A DNA stretch of 38,247 bases from RGIG5612 sp045599965 (GTDB lineage Bacteria > Bacillota > Clostridia > Lachnospirales > Lachnospiraceae). The translations under genes and the position numbers were made by a program. The stretch covers positions 1 through 38,247 of the forward strand of contig JAZRXA010000070.1 of the NCBI GenBank assembly GCA_045599965.1, written 5' to 3'. Below are positions 24,828 to 34,038 of the stretch, piece after piece; position 1 is the first letter of the stretch; each line of letters opens with the position of its first letter. The notes beneath the pieces were generated by a model, which worked only from the letters and a program-made list of their open reading frames with translations, ran no database searches and was not told the origin of the DNA.

Positions 24828-26654
24828 TTAGTTATTAATATTAGATCTCTTACGAAGTCTAGAATCTAAAATACGTTTTCTAATTCTTAAATTTTCCGGT
24901 GTAACTTCTAAAAGTTCATCAGTATCTATAAAGTCTAGCGCTTGCTCAAGACTAAGTTTTTTAGGTGGAGTAAGCTTAAGAGCTTCATCCGCACTAGAAG
25001 ATCTAGTATTTGTAAGATGCTTTGTCTTGCAAACGTTAACTTCGATATCATCAGTCTTAGCGTTCTCGCCTACAACCATACCAGCATAAACTTTTTCGCC
25101 TGGTCCAATAAAGAGTGCTCCTCTTTCTTGTGCGCCAAACAATCCATAAGTTACCGCCTCACCAGCTTCGAAAGCTATAAGTGAGCCTTGGTTTCTATAA
25201 GCAATATCGCCCTTATAAGGTTCATATCCCTCAAAAATTGTATTAATAATTCCTGTTCCCTTTGTACTAGTTAAGAACTTTCCATGGAAACCAATAAGTC
25301 CTCTAGCAGAAATGCTAAACTCTAATCTTGTGCTACCATCATTAAGCGTAGACATGTTTACTAAGTTTCCTTTTCTTTCAGCAAGCATACTAATTACTGT
25401 TCCTGAAAATTCTTCCGGCACATCTATAATAGCTGTTTCTATAGGCTCAAGACGTTTTCCGTTTTCATCTTTTTTGTAAATAACTTCCGCCTTGCTTACC
25501 GCAAACTCATATCCCTCGCGTCGCATGTTCTCGATTAAAACGGAAAGATGAAGTTCGCCTCTTCCAGAAACTTTGAATGTATCTGTATTATCTGTATCTT
25601 CAACTCTTAAGGAAACATCGGTGTTTAATTCCTTATAAAGTCTTTCTCTAATTTGACGCGATGTGCACCACTTACCTTCTTTGCCGGAAAGAGGGCTATC
25701 GTTAACAATAAAGTTCATAGCGATAGTTGGCTCAGAAATCTTTTGGAACGGAATTGCTTCTACTCCATCAACGCAAATAGTATCTCCGATTTGTAAATCA
25801 GCAATTCCTGAAAGCGCAACTATATGACCTACGCCAGCTTCCGCTACATCTTTTTTATCTAGGCCTTCAAACTCGTAGAGTTTTGTTATTTTAACCTTTT
25901 CATGTGTCGCCGGGTTATTCGCATTGATTCTAATTAACTCTTGGCCAACTGCAATAGAGCCGTTATCAACTTTGCCGACACCAATTCTTCCAACATATTC
26001 GTTGTAATCAATTGTTGGAATAAGAACCTGAGTTCCTTTTTCAGGGTCACCTTCAGGTGCAGGAATATTTTCAATTATGCATTCGAACAAAGGCTTTAAG
26101 TCTTTTTGCTCATCGCCTAAATCTTTCACAGCAAAGCCCTGCTTAGCAGAAGCGAAAATAATTGGTGCATCTAACTGTTTTTCCGAAGCATCTAAGTCCA
26201 TCATAAGTTCTAAAACTTCATCGATAACTTTTTCTGGGCGCGCTTCCGGTCTATCAATTTTATTTATACAAACAATAACATCTAAATCTAATTCAAGGGC
26301 TTTCTTAAGAACGAACTTTGTTTGAGGCATAGTTCCTTCGAAAGCATCAACGAGTAAGATTACGCCATTAACCATCTTAAGCACACGCTCAACTTCTCCT
26401 CCGAAGTCCGCATGTCCCGGCGTATCTACGATATTGATTTTTACACCGCCGTACTCAATCGCTGTATTTTTAGAAAGAATTGTTATTCCTCTTTCTCTTT
26501 CTAAGTCGTTTGAGTCCATAACTCTCTCAACAACTTCCTGGCCTTCTCTAAATACTCCGCTTTGTGCGAGCATAGCATCAACCATAGTTGTTTTGCCGTG
26601 GTCAACATGGGCGATAATAGCAATATTTCTTATGTTTTCTTGTTTGATTTTCAT
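24828..26654 (-). CDS. typA: Ribosome-associated translational GTPase TypA/BipA
   Basis: A 608-residue GTPase that binds the 70S ribosome and helps 50S assembly and growth under stress such as cold. The G domain has AHVDHGKTT (G1), RGITI (G2), DTPGHADF (G3), NKIDRPEA (G4) and FASAKQG (G5). The EF-G-like domains II, III and V follow, with YEFAVSKAEVIYK and the TypA-specific C-terminal domain (SLEQALDFIDTDELLEVTPE in two segments). Length is standard. Its ATG overlaps the RibU-like stop by four bases (ATGA) and has AAGGA upstream. Coupling to a riboflavin transporter gene is unusual. Confidence 0.97.
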   Translation of the reverse strand: MKIKQENIRNIAIIAHVDHGKTTMVDAMLAQSGVFREGQEVVERVMDSNDLERERGITILSKNTAIEYGGVKINIVDTPGHADFGGEVERVLKMVNGVILLVDAFEGTMPQTKFVLKKALELDLDVIVCINKIDRPEARPEKVIDEVLELMMDLDASEKQLDAPIIFASAKQGFAVKDLGDEQKDLKPLFECIIENIPAPEGDPEKGTQVLIPTIDYNEYVGRIGVGKVDNGSIAVGQELIRINANNPATHEKVKITKLYEFEGLDKKDVAEAGVGHIVALSGIADLQIGDTICVDGVEAIPFQKISEPTIAMNFIVNDSPLSGKEGKWCTSRQIRERLYKELNTDVSLRVEDTDNTDTFKVSGRGELHLSVLIENMRREGYEFAVSKAEVIYKKDENGKRLEPIETAIIDVPEEFSGTVISMLAERKGNLVNMSTLNDGSTRLEFSISARGLIGFHGKFLTSTKGTGIINTIFEGYEPYKGDIAYRNQGSLIAFEAGEAVTYGLFGAQERGALFIGPGEKVYAGMVVGENAKTDDIEVNVCKTKHLTNTRSSSADEALKLTPPKKLSLEQALDFIDTDELLEVTPENLRIRKRILDSRLRKRSNINN

Positions 26655-27208
26655 TTTGTTTTTCCTTCGTGTCTATGTAAAAATGGTGAAATTCTTTTGT
26701 ATAGAAAGAATGAAACGACAGAGTTAACAACTGCTTTTATCAAATTAAAAAGTAAGATAAAAGGCATAAGTCCTAAAATTTGTTTTACTGTTGTTCCCAT
26801 AAAAATAGGTGTGATAATTAAGTTTGCAAAGAACATCAAAACTACCATAGCTCCGCAACCGCAAGCTAAACTTACTATCGCTCTCTTTTTAGTTTTGTGT
26901 CCTGCATAAATAATGCTTGATGTTAAAACAAGTGCGAGTGTAGAAATTATATGCATTATTATTCCATAAATTCCGCTAGCCGCACTTACAGTGAAGCCTT
27001 GAATAACTGCAGTAATTACAGTAAGAATTGCACCTGCAACAGGACCAAAGGCAAAGCCACCAATAAGAATTGGAATATCTGCCGGGTCGTATTCAAGAAA
27101 TGACACCATCGGAAATATTGGAAAATGAATAATTAAAACTAGCACTATCGAAATAGCAACTAGCATAGCCATCTTCGCTAATTGTAACGCATTTGATTTA
27201 TAATTCAT
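26651..27208 (-). CDS. ECF transporter S component, RibU-like (riboflavin)
   Basis: A 185-residue integral membrane protein with about five to six hydrophobic helices, the substrate-binding subunit of an energy-coupling factor transporter. The segment EYDPADIPILIGGFAFGP is the block I associate with RibU-type riboflavin binders (DxxDIPxLIGGFxFGP), followed by GAILTVITAVIQGF. The EcfA/A'/T module is not in the window and is presumably shared. The gene overlaps both neighbours by four bases (ATGA at each end), so it is translated with the flavoenzyme cluster before it and typA after it. No FMN riboswitch precedes it, as there is no spacer. Riboflavin as substrate is an inference from the motif and the flavoprotein context. 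Confidence 0.82.
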   Translation of the reverse strand: MNYKSNALQLAKMAMLVAISIVLVLIIHFPIFPMVSFLEYDPADIPILIGGFAFGPVAGAILTVITAVIQGFTVSAASGIYGIIMHIISTLALVLTSSIIYAGHKTKKRAIVSLACGCGAMVVLMFFANLIITPIFMGTTVKQILGLMPFILLFNLIKAVVNSVVSFFLYKRISPFLHRHEGKTK

Positions 27209-27558
27209 TTAACACCTACTGTCTTCGTTGCAACTACATCAAATTCTGTGTCGCAAATATTTTTTATAATTACATCGCCTAATTTAACTGGCGCATTAAG
27301 AACTATTTTTTGAACTTCTTCTTGCGCCTTAAAAATCTTTTCTTTTGGAATAGCGCCGTTAGTTTTAACTGGGCATCTATTAATTTCTCCGCCCTTAACT
27401 TCTATAGTACTAGTAAGAACTCGTACAGGAGCTAATGCTTCGCTCTTTCCATATTCGGCTCCTCTTTCGCAACCGTTTCCAGTTACCTTAAAGCCGTTTT
27501 CTTCATCTACTTGAAGGTGGCATCCCGAAGGACAACAAATGCAAATTAACTCTGTCAT
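27205..27558 (-). CDS. DUF1667 protein of the glycerol-3-phosphate dehydrogenase-like cluster
   Basis: A 117-residue small protein of the DUF1667 (COG3862) family. It starts with a cysteine-rich segment CICCPSGCHLQVDEE, then GNGCERGAEYG and RCPVKTNG. These cysteines probably bind an iron-sulfur cluster or zinc. In many anaerobic Bacillota this family is the third gene after GlpA-like and GlpB-like flavoproteins, and the same order holds here with a one-base gap. By position it may be an electron-transfer subunit. The exact function is unproven. Confidence 0.85.
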   Translation of the reverse strand: MTELICICCPSGCHLQVDEENGFKVTGNGCERGAEYGKSEALAPVRVLTSTIEVKGGEINRCPVKTNGAIPKEKIFKAQEEVQKIVLNAPVKLGDVIIKNICDTEFDVVATKTVGVK

Positions 27559-27559
27559 C

Positions 27560-28831
27560 TTACGCCTCCTTTACTTCTTCAACGACAAGTTCTAATTCTT
27601 CTTTTGCGTTGCTTAACTGATCTTTTAAGATAACAACATTTTGCATCTCGCCAGGAGTTAAGAATTTTTTATGAAGCCTTGCTAATTCTTGTCCGTTTGA
27701 TTTAATTACAATATCTGCTTTAGGAATAATCCTATTTACTCTAAAGAAAAGTTTAATTGTCTTATCAATATTTTCTTTGCGAATCTTTTGAGGAACGATA
27801 TAAGTTGCGCCGCCACTAGCGATAGTATTTAACTTCTCTGAACTGCCTGCACCTTCTAATACAAACTTAGCTGCTGCCGCGCCAGCTCTTTCACTTTCAT
27901 CGCTAACAAAGTCAACGAGGTCATGAACATGGCAAACGTTACCGCATGCAAAGATTCCTTCTTCACTAGTTTCCATATTTTCATAAACTACTGCGCCTTT
28001 AGTGCGTGGATCGATTTCGATTCCTGCGCTGCTAGTAAGTTCATTTTCTGGAATAAGTCCGCAGCTAAGAAGAAGTGTATCGCAATCGAAAATCATTTCA
28101 GTTCCAGAAATAGGTTTTCTATTTTGGTCTACTTCGCTGACAACTACCTGCTCTACTCTTTTTTCTCCACGAATTTCTGTAACTGTATGGCTAAGGTAAA
28201 GCGGAATATTATAATCGTTTAAGCATTGGACAATATTTCTATTAAGTCCGCTTGAATATGGCATAAGCTCGACGCATGCTAAAACTTTAGCACCTTCTAA
28301 GGTCATTCTTCTTGCCATAATAAGGCCGATATCTCCGCTTCCTAAAATAACAACCTTCTTGCCTGGTAAATACCCGTCGATGTTAACGTATCTTTGGGCT
28401 GCGCCAGCAGTGAAAACGCCAGCCGGTCTAGTACCAGCAATTACGACGCCACCTCTAGGACGCTCTCTACAACCCATAGCAAGGATTATTGATTTAGTCT
28501 CTTCAACTTTGTAGCCGCATTCCTTTCCTGTCATGTGTACAAAGTGCTTTTTATTTTCTTTATCAGATTCGATGCTCAAAACCATAGTTCCAAGTCTAAT
28601 TTCGCAATCTGTATTTTTAACTTCTTCAATATAGCGAGCTGCATACTCCGGTCCTGTTAACTCTTCTTTAAAATGATGAAGGCCGAAACCGTTATGAATG
28701 CATTGGTTTAAGATTCCTCCTAACTCCCAATTACGCTCAACTATTAAAACTTTTTTAAGTCCGCCTTTATAAGCTGCGCTTGCGGCTGCTAGTCCCGCTG
28801 GACCGCCGCCAATTACTATTAAATCATACAT
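27560..28831 (-). CDS. FAD/NAD(P)-dependent oxidoreductase (GlpB-like subunit)
   Basis: A 423-residue pyridine nucleotide-disulfide-type flavoprotein. The ATG at 28831 (MYDLIVIGGGPAG) has AGGAGG eight bases upstream, inside the end of the preceding gene, so I prefer it to the frame opening at 28864. Motifs: GGGPAG at 8-13 for FAD, LNQCIHNGFG with a cysteine, GCRERPRGG, a second dinucleotide fold VVILGSGDIGLIMARR, and GIFACGNVCHVHD near the C-terminus. Similar proteins are annotated as the second subunit of anaerobic glycerol-3-phosphate dehydrogenase or as sarcosine/sulfide-type oxidoreductases. The cluster context favours the first, passing electrons to NAD(P) or a ferredoxin-like acceptor. 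Confidence 0.86.
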   Translation of the reverse strand: MYDLIVIGGGPAGLAAASAAYKGGLKKVLIVERNWELGGILNQCIHNGFGLHHFKEELTGPEYAARYIEEVKNTDCEIRLGTMVLSIESDKENKKHFVHMTGKECGYKVEETKSIILAMGCRERPRGGVVIAGTRPAGVFTAGAAQRYVNIDGYLPGKKVVILGSGDIGLIMARRMTLEGAKVLACVELMPYSSGLNRNIVQCLNDYNIPLYLSHTVTEIRGEKRVEQVVVSEVDQNRKPISGTEMIFDCDTLLLSCGLIPENELTSSAGIEIDPRTKGAVVYENMETSEEGIFACGNVCHVHDLVDFVSDESERAGAAAAKFVLEGAGSSEKLNTIASGGATYIVPQKIRKENIDKTIKLFFRVNRIIPKADIVIKSNGQELARLHKKFLTPGEMQNVVILKDQLSNAKEELELVVEEVKEA

Positions 28832-30266
28832 GGAGTTTACCTCCTGATAAAATTTGAGTGCCATTTAATTCCTGTAAAACCTCGTCTGGGCTAACGCCTA
28901 ATTTTTCTGCAATGATAGGAACTATCGTTGGTGAGCAAAATCCTCCTTGGCATCTTCCCATACCAGTGTTTGTTCTTCTTTTAATTCCATCTAAACTCTT
29001 TGGTGGAATAGGTGTGTCGAAAGTAGCTAAAATCTCGCCTTCTGTTACTGTCTCGCATCTGCAAACAATATGCGCATAGGCAGGATTTTCTTTTATTACT
29101 TCTTTCTTTTCTTCTTCGCTTAATTCCTTAAAACGAATTTTCTTTCTTGTATCAATAAAGTTAGTTTTCTTTTCCAGCGAAACATGTAACGCATCTTTTG
29201 CATCTTCAATAATCTTTGCAACATACTCGCCTATAGCCAGCGATGCTGAAAGGCCTGGAGAGCAAATTCCTGCTACATCGATAAAGCCTGTATGTTCGCC
29301 ATTATCAAAAACTCCTTCGATAATAAAATCTTTAATATTTGTACGCGCTCTAACACCTGCAAAGTTTCTAATATTTAATCCGAAATTAATATTAGGAACT
29401 GACTTCATAGATTTTTCTACGACAAAGTTCAATCCATCGTTAGAAGTTTTTGTATCGTTTCCTTCTACCACCTTAGAGTCAGGACCAACTATTAAGTTGC
29501 CATGCACCGTAGGAGATACAAGTACTCCTTTTCCGTTTTTGTCCGGCGCCATAAAAATAGTTCGTGAAACTCTATTTCCTTCTTCTTTGTCCAAAAGGTA
29601 ATACTCTCCACTTCTCGGACTCATTTCAAAGGAGTGTTTTGCTACCGTATCATGAACAACTTCTGCATTAATTCCAGAAGCATTAATTACTATCTTCGAT
29701 TCAAATTTATCATTAATTTTCCAAACAGAATTTTCTTTTTCTATCTTAGAAGCTTCTGTATCTAGGAAAAGTTCTGCTCCGTTTTTTACTGCTGTTTCTG
29801 CGAGCGCTAGGCAAAATTCCCAAGGAGAAACTATTGCCGAGTTAGGCTCTAAGAGCGCCCACTTAACATCTTTCGAAAGATTAGGTTCTAAGTTTCTAGC
29901 ACCCTCTCCATCTATTATTACTTGATTTTCAACCCCGTTTTCTTCGCCTTTTTTATAAAGTGTTTCTAGAGCTTTCTTTTGTTCATCGTTAAAGGCTACT
30001 ACCATTGCCCCACATTGCTTATAAGGGATATCTAACTTTTTGCAAACTTCTTTAGCTAGATAAGAGCCTCTTACATTTAAATTTGCCATAAGCGAATTAG
30101 GCTCTGGATCAAATCCTGCATGAATAATTCCAGAGTTCGCTTTTGTTGCACCTGTGGAAACATCGTTTTCTTTTTCCAATATTGCAACTTTTAAATCATA
30201 TTTAGAAAGTTCATATGCTACGGCTGCGCCAGATATTCCGCAACCAATTATTATTACGTCGTACAT
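28824..30266 (-). CDS. FAD-dependent glycerol-3-phosphate dehydrogenase-like (GlpA/LhgO type) with BFD-like Fe-S domain
   Basis: A 480-residue flavoprotein likely to oxidise glycerol-3-phosphate to dihydroxyacetone phosphate. I take the ATG at 30266 (MYDVIIIGCGISG); the frame reaches a TTG at 30287, but that lies within the rpoC terminator. The FAD motif GCGISGAAVAYELS is at 8-21, followed by TGATKANSGIIHAGFD, a DAO-family signature. The last 90 residues are a BFD-like [2Fe-2S] domain with CRCET and GRCQGGFC. L-2-hydroxyacid oxidation (LhgO) is the main alternative; the two downstream genes support GlpA. No clear ribosome binding site or own promoter is visible, and the gene overlaps the next by eight bases. 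Confidence 0.86.
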   Translation of the reverse strand: MYDVIIIGCGISGAAVAYELSKYDLKVAILEKENDVSTGATKANSGIIHAGFDPEPNSLMANLNVRGSYLAKEVCKKLDIPYKQCGAMVVAFNDEQKKALETLYKKGEENGVENQVIIDGEGARNLEPNLSKDVKWALLEPNSAIVSPWEFCLALAETAVKNGAELFLDTEASKIEKENSVWKINDKFESKIVINASGINAEVVHDTVAKHSFEMSPRSGEYYLLDKEEGNRVSRTIFMAPDKNGKGVLVSPTVHGNLIVGPDSKVVEGNDTKTSNDGLNFVVEKSMKSVPNINFGLNIRNFAGVRARTNIKDFIIEGVFDNGEHTGFIDVAGICSPGLSASLAIGEYVAKIIEDAKDALHVSLEKKTNFIDTRKKIRFKELSEEEKKEVIKENPAYAHIVCRCETVTEGEILATFDTPIPPKSLDGIKRRTNTGMGRCQGGFCSPTIVPIIAEKLGVSPDEVLQELNGTQILSGGKLHV

Positions 30267-30283
30267 AATTAAGTCTACTTTTT

Positions 30284-30319
30284 TCAAAAAGTGACTGGCG
30301 CACTTTAAGTACGCCAGCC
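30284..30319 (-). terminator. Rho-independent terminator after rpoC
   Basis: On the minus strand GGCTGGCG and CGCCAGTC (30312-30319 and 30293-30300) pair over 8 bp with one G-U pair. The loop region ACTT/AAGT can extend the stem. It is followed by ACTTTTT. The first glp-like gene starts only 18 bases later. Confidence 0.82.
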
Positions 30320-30357
30320 ATCTTTGCTAATTAAATTTTTTACTGATAATAATTATC

Positions 30358-33300
30358 TTATTCATCTTCTTGTTCATCTGCATTTGTAGCTACATCAAGT
30401 TCTTCACCTTCGGCTGCTAAGGCTTCTTCTTGGGCAGCTAAGAGAGCTTCCTCTTCTGCTCTTGCTTTTGCTTCGAGAATCATATCGTCAGTATTAAGAT
30501 GAACATTGCGGTAACGTTTCATACCTGTACCAGCAGGAATTAACTTACCAATGATAACGTTTTCTTTAAGGCCGATAAGTGGATCAACCTTACCGTTAAT
30601 AGCAGCTTCAGTAAGAACTTTTGTTGTCTCCTGGAATGAAGCAGCACTAAGGAATGAGTTTGTTGCAAGTGATGCCTTAGTAATACCAAGGATGATTTGC
30701 TTTCCTTCTGCTGGAGTTTTGCCTTCTGCTACTAACTTCTTATTTACCTTATTAAATTCAATTAAGTTTACAGTTGTTCCTACTAAGAAATCAGAATCAC
30801 CAGCTTCATCAATCTTAACTTTCTTAAGCATTTGTCTTACGATAACTTCGATATGCTTATCGTTAATTTCAACACCTTGAAGTCTGTAAACTCTTTGAAC
30901 TTCTTTCATGATGTAATCTTGTACAGCTTTTACATCTTTAACTTTGATGATGTCGTGAGGGTTGATTGAACCTTCTGTAAGTTTTTCACCAACATCAACT
31001 TTAATCTTTTGGCCTTCTTGAATTCTCATTGTTGAGCCATAAGGGATAAGGTATGCTTTTTCTTTTCCGTCTGGAGCAGTAACAACGATTTCGCGTTTGT
31101 TCTTGTTCATACGAACTTCTGCAGTTCCAGCAAATTCAGAAATGATAGCAACACCCTTAGGTTTACGAGCTTCGAAAAGTTCCTCAACACGTGGAAGACC
31201 TTGAGTGATATCGTCTGCTGTAGCAACACCACCAGTATGGAATGTTCTCATCGTAAGCTGTGTACCAGGCTCACCGATTGATTGAGCTGCAATGATACCA
31301 ACTGCTTCACCAACTTGAACTGCTTGGCCTGTTGCCATGTTAGCACCATAGCACTTAGAGCAAATACCTGTTTCGCTTTGGCATGTAAGTGCTGTACGAA
31401 TCTTAACTTCTTTAGCACCACTCTTAATTACTGCATCGGCTCTGCTAGGTGTAATCATGTGGTTCTTAGCTACGATTACATTGCCTTTCTTATCGAGAAT
31501 ATCTTCTGCTGCATAGCGGCCTAAGATTCTGTCTCTTAAGTTTTCAATTTCTTCTTTTCCATCCATGAATGGGTAAACGCTCATGTATGGAACTTCTTCT
31601 TCACCTTCACAGCAATCAAGCTGGTTGATAATAAGTTCTTGAGCAACGTCAACAAGACGACGTGTAAGGTAACCTGAATCGGCTGTACGAAGAGCTGTAT
31701 CAGATAAACCTTTACGAGCACCATGGGCAGAAATGAAGTATTCCAAAACGTCAAGACCTTCACGGAAGTTTGACTTGATAGGAAGTTCGATTGTACGACC
31801 TGTTGTATCAGCCATCAAACCACGCATACCAGCAAGCTGTTTAATCTGTTGGTCACTACCACGGGCACCAGAGTCAGCCATCATGTAAATGTTGTTGTAT
31901 TTATCAAGAGTATTCATAAGAGCTGTTGTAACTTCTTTATCAGCTGCTTCCCATGTATCAACAACACTTTTGTAGCGTTCTTCTTCTGTTAAGTAGCCCA
32001 TACGATAATCGGTTTGGATAAGTTCAACTTCTTCTTCGGCTTTCTTGATGATGTCAGCCTTTTCATCTGGAACAGTCATATCTGAAATAGATACTGTAAA
32101 CGCTGCTTTTGTAGCGTACTTGTAACCCATAGACTTGATGTTATCAAGAACTTCTGCTGTTACAGTTGCGCCATGAATATTAATAACTTTTTCGAGGATC
32201 TTCTTTAATGTCTTCTTATCAACTAAGCTGTCGATTTCAAGTTTAAGGAAGTCTTCGTCTTTCTTTCTTTCAACAAAGCCAAGGTCTTGAGGAATAACTT
32301 CATTAAAGAGTAAACGTCCAAGTGATGTATCGATAGTACCATGTACTAATTTACCTTTAGCGTTCTTAGTTTCTACTCTAACCTTAATCTTGCTATGAAG
32401 AGTAATGATTTGGTTTTCATAAGCAAGAATAGCTTCGTTCATATTCTTAAATGTTTTGCCTTCGCCTGGCTCACCATCTCTTTGTTGTGTTAAGTAGTAA
32501 ATACCTAAAACCATATCCTGTGAAGGAACAGCAACAGGTGCACCATCAGAAGGTTTAAGCAAGTTGTTAGGTGAAAGAAGAAGGAATCTACATTCAGCCT
32601 GTGCTTCTGCACTAAGTGGAAGGTGAGCAGCCATCTGGTCACCATCGAAGTCAGCGTTGTAAGCTGTACATACGAGTGGGTGAAGTCTAATAGCACGACC
32701 TTCAACTAAGATTGGCTCGAATGCTTGGATACCAAGTCTATGAAGCGTAGGAGCACGGTTTAACATAACTGGATGCTCGCTAATAACTTCTTCTAATACA
32801 TCCCAAACTTCTGGTTGAAGTTTTTCAACCATCTTCTTAGCTTGCTTAATGTTGTTAGCTTTTTCATAATCACAAAGTTTCTTCATAACGAAAGGCTTGA
32901 AAAGTTCAACTGCCATTTCTTTAGGAAGACCACATTGATAAATCTTAAGTTCTGGACCAACAACGATAACTGAACGTCCTGAGTAGTCAACACGCTTACC
33001 AAGTAAGTTCTGACGGAAACGTCCTTGTTTACCTTTAAGCATGTCTGAAAGAGATTTAAGTGAACGGTTTCCAGGACCTGTAACAGGACGGCCTCTTCTA
33101 CCGTTATCAATTAAAGCGTCAACAGCTTCCTGAAGCATTCTCTTTTCATTACGAACGATAATTTCAGGAGCGCCAAGCTCTAACAATCTCTTAAGACGAT
33201 TGTTTCTGTTGATGATTCTTCTATAAAGGTCATTGAGGTCAGATGTTGCAAAACGTCCGCCATCAAGTTGAACCATAGGACGAAGATCTGGTGGAATTAC

Positions 33301-34026
33301 AGGGATAACTTTAAGAATCATCCACTCTGGTTTGTTTCCACTAGCTCTGAAAGCTTCAACAACTTCTAATCTCTTAACGAGTTTAGCTTTCTTTTGTCCT
33401 GTTGCGCCTTCTAATTGAGCTCTTAAGTCTTCTGCTAAAACATCTAAATCTATTGCAGATAAGATTTCGTCGATAGCTTCTGCACCCATACCAACTCTAA
33501 GTGTTGAAGAAGCCTCGCCGTTACGCTCAAGTGCTTCCATGTATTGAGCTTCTGAAAGTACTTCTTTGTAATTTAAGTCTGTATCGCCTGGATCTAAGAC
33601 GATATGATTTGCAAAGTATAAAACTTTCTCTAACGTCTTTGGTGAAAGGTCAAGGATAAGTCCCATTCTAGAAGGGATACCTTTGAAATACCAAATATGA
33701 GAAACTGGAGCTGCAAGTTCAATTGAACCCATGCGCTCACGTCTTACGCTTGCCTTAGTAACTTCAACGCCGCAACGATCACAGATGATTCCTTTATAAC
33801 GAATCTTCTTATATTTACCGCAGTGGCATTCCCAGTCTTTTGCAGGTCCGAAAATCTTCTCGCAGAAGAGACCATCTTTTTCTGGTTTTAAAGTTCTATA
33901 GTTAATTGTTTCAGGTTTTGTAACCTCGCCATGTGACCACTCACGAATTTTTTCTGGAGAAGCCAGGCCGATTTTGATTTTATCGAATGTCATTTGTTCG
34001 TAAACATTTTTACTTAAATTTGCCAT
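30358..34026 (-). CDS. rpoC: RNA polymerase beta' subunit
   Basis: The 1222-residue largest subunit of RNA polymerase. I choose the second ATG (34026, MANLSKNVYE), which has AGGAGG eight bases upstream; the first ATG at 34032 would be almost inside that site. The N-terminal zinc motif is CHCGKYKK ... CDRCG. The catalytic magnesium site NADFDGDQMAAH is near residue 455. The second zinc site has CQSETGICSKCYG, and the bridge/trigger region has GEPGTQLTMRTFHTGG. Length is normal for a clostridial RpoC. The tail after residue 1190 is acidic. It follows rpoB after 12 bases and ends before a terminator. Confidence 0.98.
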   Translation of the reverse strand: MANLSKNVYEQMTFDKIKIGLASPEKIREWSHGEVTKPETINYRTLKPEKDGLFCEKIFGPAKDWECHCGKYKKIRYKGIICDRCGVEVTKASVRRERMGSIELAAPVSHIWYFKGIPSRMGLILDLSPKTLEKVLYFANHIVLDPGDTDLNYKEVLSEAQYMEALERNGEASSTLRVGMGAEAIDEILSAIDLDVLAEDLRAQLEGATGQKKAKLVKRLEVVEAFRASGNKPEWMILKVIPVIPPDLRPMVQLDGGRFATSDLNDLYRRIINRNNRLKRLLELGAPEIIVRNEKRMLQEAVDALIDNGRRGRPVTGPGNRSLKSLSDMLKGKQGRFRQNLLGKRVDYSGRSVIVVGPELKIYQCGLPKEMAVELFKPFVMKKLCDYEKANNIKQAKKMVEKLQPEVWDVLEEVISEHPVMLNRAPTLHRLGIQAFEPILVEGRAIRLHPLVCTAYNADFDGDQMAAHLPLSAEAQAECRFLLLSPNNLLKPSDGAPVAVPSQDMVLGIYYLTQQRDGEPGEGKTFKNMNEAILAYENQIITLHSKIKVRVETKNAKGKLVHGTIDTSLGRLLFNEVIPQDLGFVERKKDEDFLKLEIDSLVDKKTLKKILEKVINIHGATVTAEVLDNIKSMGYKYATKAAFTVSISDMTVPDEKADIIKKAEEEVELIQTDYRMGYLTEEERYKSVVDTWEAADKEVTTALMNTLDKYNNIYMMADSGARGSDQQIKQLAGMRGLMADTTGRTIELPIKSNFREGLDVLEYFISAHGARKGLSDTALRTADSGYLTRRLVDVAQELIINQLDCCEGEEEVPYMSVYPFMDGKEEIENLRDRILGRYAAEDILDKKGNVIVAKNHMITPSRADAVIKSGAKEVKIRTALTCQSETGICSKCYGANMATGQAVQVGEAVGIIAAQSIGEPGTQLTMRTFHTGGVATADDITQGLPRVEELFEARKPKGVAIISEFAGTAEVRMNKNKREIVVTAPDGKEKAYLIPYGSTMRIQEGQKIKVDVGEKLTEGSINPHDIIKVKDVKAVQDYIMKEVQRVYRLQGVEINDKHIEVIVRQMLKKVKIDEAGDSDFLVGTTVNLIEFNKVNKKLVAEGKTPAEGKQIILGITKASLATNSFLSAASFQETTKVLTEAAINGKVDPLIGLKENVIIGKLIPAGTGMKRYRNVHLNTDDMILEAKARAEEEALLAAQEEALAAEGEELDVATNADEQEDE

Positions 34027-34038
34027 CTTCATCCCCTC

